The position numbers and the translations under genes were made by a program. From Phorcus lineatus (Eukaryota; Mollusca; Gastropoda; Trochida; Trochidae), in the NCBI GenBank assembly GCA_921293015.1, contig OV121094.1, forward strand, positions 32,238,054 through 32,302,053: DNA of 64,000 bases, in the 5' to 3' direction. Below are positions 57,035-64,000 of this stretch, piece by piece. Under the pieces are notes generated by a model, which saw only the letters and a list, made by a program, of their open reading frames with translations, was not told the DNA's origin and did no database searches. Positions within the stretch are counted from its first letter, which is position 1; the number at the start of each line of letters is the position of its first letter.

Positions 57035-57139
57035 TCAGCTGGTGTGTATCCTGCGACGGACTGGTTGTATAGAGTCTCGGTCAGCAATGTTCTTGTTACA
57101 AAGTGGACAGGTCACTCCTGGGTCAGCCTTGTAGTGGCT
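57035..57139 (-). CDS. PEX2: PEX2 last exon (second half of RING, stop)
   Basis: The acceptor TTTTGCAG precedes AGCCACTAC at 57139. There are 34 codons plus TGA (57035-57037), reading SHYKADPGVTCPLCNKNIA. CPLC supplies the last two zinc ligands. The basic tail is QPVRRRIHTS. Confidence 0.88.
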   Translation of the reverse strand, partial: SHYKADPGVTCPLCNKNIADRDSIQPVRRRIHTS

Positions 57140-60062
57140 CTGCAAAACAATCAAACTTTCTCTGAAGAAAAATTTCAAATTTTATATGAGGAAAAGTGAC
57201 TGTTGAATTCTTCAATGAGTAGTGAATTCATGATTGAAATCTTTAATCTGGAATCGTATATAATATAACTAAAATGTCCACACTTTTTTTTAATGTGTAA
57301 GAAATATGCCAGTATTGCTTATTTAAAGTCAGTAGATATAAAAGATATCATTATATTCAGGGAATCATTTTTCAGGCTAAACAAGATAAAAATTGACTTT
57401 GAGAGTGTGTGAACATGTTCTAGCCTTCAAATGTAACATTTTTCTTAGTTCAAAATCACTTGCATTTTTTTGATTGATTTAAATATAACATTAACAAGTA
57501 ATCTTTTCTATTCAGAAATTTAAATTACTACATTTAAAATGAAGCACTTATATGGACAGAAAGATTTCACAGACCTGTAGAAATTTTTAAGAAATTACTC
57601 TGCAAGGAAAGCCTAAATTATGACAAGTCTTAAACCAACTCACATGAATACAGTAGTAACAGAATACATGTACACAGCCAATCTCGTGGGGGTTGATGGG
57701 CCATTCTCCACAAACTGCACAGGAAGTCAGGTGTTGTTCAGATCTCTCCACCAGTGGGCGCTGTAATACACGACCCGGCATCGTCCAGCGTAGCAGTGTG
57801 TTCTTGATACGCTGAATGTTAATCAGTGGCAGGGCGAAAAACAAGAACTCCTGAAACATATAGAAATAAAGATTGACATATACTTCTGTTGTTTCTGTGA
57901 TTTTAAGTGAGAGATAGATATTTTTGATCAAAATAGTTTAATGTTCTGTTACTGTTTGTGATAAGATATAACAATGCGGAAGAAAAAATTATATTGATTT
58001 TCGACAGAAACCCATCTTGAAAGTGCTTCAATTAGAAAACATTATTGCAGCTCATTGAAGTTGAAGGACACAAGCACTCTTGTTGGTATAACTGAATATC
58101 ATCTTTGGATCAAAATAAAAAAAGCACTTACGGAGAATCCATGCCAGAGAAGTTCCCGAGTCATGTACTCGAAGCTGACCTGGTCATAGAAAATTTCTCA
58201 TATAGACAAAAGATATGACAATATTTTCATTATAATCAATATTTCATGGAAAATCTTCTAAGAAAATTATCATCTGATCTCTTGAAAGCATGTACAAGAA
58301 TAAAAATTTCTTTATCTCAATCAATCTATATTTTAAGTCAATAAACGAAACCACTAGTTTTGATTTTCAGGTTTTTATTTTTTGCACCAAGCAGGGAGAC
58401 TACCAGGGATATTAATGAGTACTGCAGGATAACTTTCATATCTAGATTTTATTATTCACTTGTTGAGGATACAGGATTACAATGTTTTTTAGCAATAATA
58501 ATAATACACATACTCCATTCTTCATGGAAACGTAATGAACAAATATTTTGGAAGTGAATCACAACTTTCTGTCTTCTGATCAACACTTGTTGAAAAATCC
58601 TTGATAAAACTGTCATCAACTCTTATTAATAGGTAGTCTATATATTATTATTAAAACATACATAATATATCGGAAAACACAAGGGTGATATTCTCTCTGT
58701 TTGTTCTGTACCTGGCGAAGTCCCTGTTTCTGTGGAAACATTGGCCTGATCCCAAGAATTCTTTCTGCTATTGTCAAATACCCTCCCTGGCGAAGAAACC
58801 ACAGGAAGTTCACAAGTGCTGCCACCTTCAGGCTGGTTTCGGCATAGTCCAGATACTTCTCAATCTGAAAACATATTTGCATGTTATTTGCACTGGATAT
58901 TCTGTCTAAAAGGCCTGGGCCTAGATTTTCGAAGCTCTCTTAGCACTAAGATTGCCGTAAGTACCATACATTAACATTGGATTACTACTATCTTAGCACT
59001 ACGACAGCTTCGAAAATCTAGATCCTGGTCGGGACAACAGTCAACACAAGGTTCAACTTAAAGATTATCCGCGACTGGACCAACAAAGTTGGTAATAATT
59101 TAGGGCAGGAGGATAAATCTGTTATCAACATAGAGGAATTACTTGCTGGGGGAAGAGTAGCAGAATGTTGTAATTTTGTTAAAAATATAATGATCGATGG
59201 CAGATTTATCTAATAATTCTTATGAATAAACTTAAAGAGGCTACCTCTTCATCAGAAGTCACATCTTCCAAGAAACCTTTTAATATTTTGTTTCTCTTTA
59301 TTTCCAATATCTCAATTTTTTAACATATTAACCATTAAAATATAGACTGGTACTTGTGACAACAGGTTTTTTAGGAAGTACATAACCTCTTGATATTATA
59401 TAACTGTTCTCGTGTATGACCAAGGGAGATTCTGACTGAATACAAGCAAAATCAGTTTGGCAAACAATTAAGACTGATTTAACCTGAGCAGTTGGTCTTC
59501 TCAACCATGCATCACTTACACTAGATCTTTCAAAGATGCAGGTATATATGTTTCAATCACAAGGTTAGAGCTGCTTAAACAACAAACACTTTTTTCCATT
59601 ACTGATTAAAAACTCGCTGTGATCTTGAAAAGTAGGCCAAGGTCACCAAAATAAACTGATGTCTGTGGATAAAGATTGGTACCAAGTTTAAGACTCTATG
59701 TACAGTGGTTCATGAGATATCCCACTTATGGATTGGGCGTACAGATGTACTGACAGACATACAAACATACGGAGCTGTATACTATGTTCCCTACTTCTCA
59801 CTTTGCGGACGGGGGAACAAAAACAAATAAAAGGTTCATCTTTATCCATCAAACTAATACACACCCTATCTTGCCAGTTCTCCAATCGTAGAAACTTTGT
59901 GAGGTCATGTGACCTCTCTTTCAACCAAGGACAGCCAATCAGAATGAGAGCATACAACCACTTCTGTTTGCCTGTCATCCATGTTTTTTGCCCAGAGTTG
60001 CCACTGTAGCGGATGTTGAGAATCTGTTGCCCGATCGTGGCATCCCATTGGTGAACCGTAAA
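57035..60062 (-). CDS. PEX2: PEX2 peroxisomal RING E3 ligase, five exons, N terminus missing
   Basis: Exons on the minus strand are 60062-59865, 58864-58712, 58179-58132, 57850-57644 and 57139-57035. All introns are phase 0 with GT/AG borders, giving 236 residues and a stop. The protein matches peroxin-2: FTVHQWDATIGQ..LN, WL.ER..DL, YAETS....LVNFL.FL, ERILGI, EYMTRELLWHGF, EFLFFALPLIN, then a C3HC4 RING (CAVC, GCVHVFCYYC, CPLC). PEX2 forms, with PEX10 and PEX12, the peroxisomal membrane channel and E3 that monoubiquitinates PEX5 for recycling. The usual length is about 300, so roughly 70 N-terminal residues are missing. No matching exon was found between 60063 and 64000. All RING ligands are present, and the gene looks intact. 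Confidence 0.92.
57644..57850 (-). CDS. PEX2: PEX2 exon, membrane segment and first six RING ligands
   Basis: 69 codons, from EFLFFALPLINIQR to CVHVFCYYCIH. The acceptor is TATGTTTCAG|GAG and the donor CAT|GTGAGT. It contains a hydrophobic membrane stretch and CAVCGEWP..HEIGCVHVFCYYC. Confidence 0.92.
58132..58179 (-). CDS. PEX2: PEX2 48-bp micro-exon
   Basis: 16 codons, VSFEYMTRELLWHGFS, between TATGACCAG and TCC|GTAAGT. This is the most conserved PEX2 signature (EYM.RELLWHGF) and lies in an unusually small exon. Confidence 0.9.
58712..58864 (-). CDS. PEX2: PEX2 exon, central membrane region
   Basis: 51 codons, from IEKYLDYAETS to MFPQKQGLRQ. The acceptor is TGTTTTCAG|ATT and the donor CGCCAG|GTACAG. 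Confidence 0.9.
58917..59025. mobile_element. Hairpin MITE in a PEX2 intron
   Basis: Arms 58917-58955 and 58989-59025 are inverted copies around TCTAGATTTTCGAAGC and CTTAGCACTA. It lies in the intron between the 59865-60062 and 58712-58864 exons and is non-coding. Confidence 0.65.
59865..60062 (-). CDS. PEX2: PEX2 exon, most N-terminal one seen
   Basis: 66 codons, from FTVHQWDATIGQQ to FLRLENWQDR. The acceptor is TTTGTTCCAG|TTT and the donor GATAGG|GTGTGT. It begins where the family's first membrane region continues, so another coding exon must lie upstream. Confidence 0.88.
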
Positions 60063-63000
60063 CTGGAACAAAATGGACAAGAATTGTTGTATATTCTTAC
60101 ATAAGATAAATTTAATAAACAACCTTAAAATACAACTCTCTGCGTTATGTCATTTTCATCACATTAGGTCCTTTTAAAAAGTAAAAATTTTCAATGTTTA
60201 AAGAGCTTGTCACATAATATCAGATGTAGATATTCTCACACATGAAATGTAACACTTCATATGCTACCTCACTACGCTATCTTTATCTTGATTTATTTTT
60301 CTAAAATTGCTTATGTACACCTGTATGTGGTTTTAGAGAATAAAGAAACTTGAATCTTGAATCTTGATAGTGCAACAAAAATGGTAATTCAGAACTAAGT
60401 ATATTCTAGCTATTATGACAATGTACATTTAAATGAAAACTTTGGTTCAACAACTATCATATAACAAATTTAGTAAACTCAGAGTGCACCCAAGGGGTTC
60501 ATGGGTCATTGTAACTGTGAAAATTTTGCCACGTAGGGAACATATATTGCAAAAACCAAAAATATGAACTGGTGGTTTTTTCATTCTATTTTCAACAGAA
60601 AGCTTACATTAAAAGGTTATTATCAAGGTCTGCCAAGTGTATATCCAACTAAGTCAAAATGAGAGCATTGTGGTTGAAAAAAATTTAGATTTATGACATT
60701 GTGCAAACAATGGAACACTGTCCCCTGGGAAGCTATATTGAAATCAGCTATATTGAATTAAGTCAGCTCTTTTGAAGTTGATCGACCTATCAAATATCCA
60801 CAATAGGGCAAATTTATGGTAGAAGCTAGCCTTCCTATTGACTTCTAAAACTGTGTTTGTCTTAGCAGTTCTTGTAGCAGAAAGTTGCGGGTTTAGATGT
60901 TTGAAACTCTTTTATTGTTAAGCCGTATAATTAAGAAGCATATGGTCCATGTGAATTAAAGAAACTTTGGAACTCTTGGCCAATGTTTATTAACCACTCA
61001 ACACAAACTTATATATATATATATCTATATATATCAACTAAGAATCTATTAGATAAATTTTTTGTAAATTTGCTTGTAGACTGAGAAAGCCAGCTATTTA
61101 GTTAAACTTTTGTTAAACATTAACGTTACAACTAAATCAAGACATGAAATTTATCCGTTATGATTCAAATCAAAACTCAGAATAATATGTACAATGGCAT
61201 GTATATCTAATAATGAATGTTTTAAAACTAAAAAAAAAATGGATATAGTTAACAGTTGGCTCAAATCATGAAATGTTCAATGGGATAAAAAAAATTGAAA
61301 AAACAACATGAAAGCAAGTGTGAATTCAAATATTCTAAAACTAAGTTCTTAAAACATCTATTTGCCACAGCACATGTTTATCGGTTGCCATGGTGACATA
61401 ATGTGAAATATGACATTATCAGATGATCACCTGTGTAAATGATTGATTGAGTTTAACCTTAAATCAATACCAAGTACAGGTGTGTTGACAAGACAAGGGA
61501 GGTAAATCTTGTCACTCTATGCAACCCTCTAATTAAACTTGCAGCTCCCAAATCTAAATAAAGGATACCAATCTTTTCTTCACTTATCTTGATCTAATTA
61601 AATGAGGAAGACAGTAAATATCTTCTGTGAGATGCACATATTTGAGAGATAAATAAAATTTTCAAAATGATCTTCTATAATTAACACATAAATCTTTTAC
61701 ATAACAATCACAGCAGGTAAGTTTTAGGTCTGTAAGACGTCATTGTAAAACAAAAAATTCTCATGATTTAAACTTGGAATTTTAATAACTGAGATTGTCT
61801 GTGAAAATAAAACATCATGATACTTATCATAATTATTGCATCAGGCCAAAAAAATCACCAAAATTATTTTTTGAATTAAATCTCAAATGATTAAACTGTG
61901 TACACTAAAATGGCAGATAGCAGTTTTTGTTCGATACTAATACTTTATTCCCCGACTGCCGATAATAGGGTTGAGAAATGAAGTGATTTACCCTGTGTGA
62001 GACATATTCATTGGGTAAACTAACAAAAATTTTCTTTAAAAAATCCATGCAATTGCCCCTTTAAGAAAACTGAAAATATCAAGATGCAAGATCATATTTG
62101 ATTAAATTCACTACAAATTTCTTAACATCAATGTCAGGTTGTCCAAATGACTCAAAATAACCATTATTGATTTTTTTAACTTCTTTTAAAAGGTACTTTT
62201 AAAGATATTGTATATCTTTTATCTCTCCTATTTACATTACACCCTTCTATAAGCATACTCTCAGTTTAGGTAAACACAAATTGCTTTCCAGAACCGTATA
62301 TTATATCACCCCTTTTGTAATGTTTAAATGCATCATTAAACAGTCAGCTAAATGCCAATATTATTGATTGGCTGGAAAAAATTTAAACTTTAGAAATTGA
62401 AAATGAGCAGAGATGATTGTAAATAAAGAGATATGTTTTTAAACTTGGTTACAAATATTTTCCTTAGAGACGATATAGATTTAGCGTAAGGTGTTTACAT
62501 TAAGTGTGTTTAAATATTAGCTGTACTGATGAAGATCAAGAAAAGAAATGTAAACAAAAATGCTAAATCCATTTGCAAATTTGCAAAATGACAACTTAAT
62601 CCAGGAAATTGCATTTTAAATATATTTCTGTTACAAAACTTTGTATGTAAATGACAAACATATATAAAAAATAATTCGTCAAAAAAAAATTGATTTTGTA
62701 TAAATATTAAAATCAATGCCTAAAAATTCAAAAGACAATAAAATGTCATTTCAAAACAAAATTCAGTCAAATCATAGAAGAAAAATATTTTTCAGTTGCT
62801 ATGAGTCGTCAAGCAGACTTTCGCAAAGGAAATATGTCAGTCATAAATTATGGATATCAATCTACGAAAGATATTGTCTTAATAATTGGAAATAAAGGCA
62901 CAGGGTAGTGTGAGAAATGCAAGCTTGTATTGTGTGAGCATTAAATACCTGCCATTAAATGGCGGGTTGAAACACGTAAACCACAATAGTACAATACACC

Positions 63001-64000
63001 TGCGAGGCTAGAACTGTACACAGTGATTATAGGAGATATTTAATCTGGCTAGCTCGCTGTCGTCGAATAATATCAACTTCCCAAGGGTATTGGTCAATAC
63101 ACACCCGAACCTTTGGGTATCGGGACACATTGACATGTGGCTGGTGGTGATAGGATAAATCTATATTTGGATTTTTTTTTACTAGTGACGGTTTGTAGCG
63201 TCAGTCTGTATAGCTCTTGATATTGTGTGTTATGATGTGAATTTTTTCATTTGGACGTTTTTTGGATTAACTACAGTTTGGAGTTTTTCTTTTGATATTA
63301 GGAGACAATGACAGTGTGCTTGACTGTGATTGGACGAACAAATATTCATTTGGATCTTTTGGATCAATTATGACGTGACATGGTCAGATGTGTTTACTGT
63401 GCAAGACAGACTTTCCATTTGGATTTTACCATTTTTTATTGGAATTTTAAATTCAGAGGATTGATAGTGGATTGACAGGGTAAGAATAATTTTCAATTGG
63501 TTTAACAGCAAAGTGAAGGAATGACAGACATTTAGATGTTTTTTGGATTGAAGACAGTGTGTTTAGATGCAGCATGCTGGAAGCAGAGGAAAGACTTTCA
63601 ATATAGATTATCAATAAATTAACTACGGAACTGTCAAATGACAACATTGATGTAATGCACAGGTGTACATAGCAAGCTGAAATATACATGTGGGTTTCAA
63701 TAACATAAGCTCTAACCAGGGCCACATTATCTATTGCAGCCCATGTATAAATCAACATAAAACAATTGTGGCAAGGGGAATATGCTCTGTAGGGTAGATC
63801 TATTTCATTGAGGCGTTTTCTAGTCTGAACAAAATTGACTTAGCATGGGATGACAGTTCCCTATGCAGTTCCAATGTGTAGGTCAGTGTAACCTATGTGA
63901 TAACGGAATGTAGACTGTGACAACTGGCTTGGTATACTCTCAACAGTTTGATATTTATTTCATGTAAACATGGTGGTCTGAGGTGAAACACTAGTCATGT
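60063..64000. other. Upstream PEX2 flank or intron; no coding exon found
   Basis: AT-rich sequence with no frame resembling the PEX2 N terminus on the minus strand. A plus-strand end GAATAAAGAAACTTGAATCTTGAATCTTG-like (60336-60366, shown in parts) resembles a LINE 3' tail with short terminal repeats. An (AT)n tract lies at 61012-61034. A moderately CpG-containing patch at 62940-63110, with minus-strand CCAAT at 63091-63095 and GGCAG|GTATTT at 62952, could be a PEX2 promoter and untranslated exon, but this is weak. Confidence 0.35.

Noticed and set aside
56666-57199. 177-codon plus-strand frame
   Set aside because: It spans a SINE and the antisense of the PEX2 last exon, so it is not an independent gene.

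Overview
This is an AT-rich, repeat-dense, intron-bearing metazoan nuclear segment. Long stretches have no open frame, and the genes have GT/AG introns and single-gene transcription units. The mobile DNA is a mix of Penelope-like, CR1/L2-like LINE, tRNA-SINE, Crypton, MULE and TTAA-flanked MITE elements. Together these suggest a lophotrochozoan, most likely a mollusc (perhaps a bivalve). That assignment is inference from family content, not from a database match.

Two host genes can be supported, both on the minus strand. (1) A GT32-like glycosyltransferase with two sugar-transferase domains has its main coding exon at 8031-9787. Three promoter-like modules, each followed by a strong splice donor, lie upstream on the same strand (about 16.65-17.03, 19.30-19.50 and 24.77-24.97 kb). 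Each contains an ATG whose frame matches the acceptor of the main exon, so the gene may use alternative first exons across 15 kb. (2) PEX2, the peroxisomal RING E3 ligase, has five phase-0 exons between 57035 and 60062 covering the last 236 residues, including the complete C3HC4 RING. The N-terminal exon was not found and is probably beyond 64000.

Mobile DNA by region. 0.7-5.9 kb: a 240-bp TIR element, two copies of a 470-bp TTAA-flanked MITE (family A), one copy of a second TTAA MITE (family B) and degenerate tandem repeats. 11.7-15.6 kb: three tandem arrays. 21-22 kb: family B copies. 26.4-27.7 kb: a well-bounded MULE element (8-bp target duplication, 37-bp TIRs) whose transposase is reduced to its C-terminal end. 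31.2-32.2 and 54.4-54.8 kb: 5'-truncated LINE tails sharing a GGCC-type 3' hairpin with a solo tail at 35.17 kb. 33.8-34.3 kb: a Gln/His-rich open frame of unknown nature. 40-46 kb: more MITEs of both families. 46.7-48.5 kb: a 5'-truncated Penelope-like element with RT plus GIY-YIG endonuclease and a 40-nt minimal hammerhead ribozyme. 49.2-49.7 kb: a spliced-looking Crypton tyrosine-recombinase remnant. 51.0 and 56.7 kb: copies of a tRNA-derived SINE. 53.3-53.9 kb: an 87-bp array.

Most of the remaining sequence holds no recognisable gene. The listed microsatellites and hairpins are the only structure I could see there.
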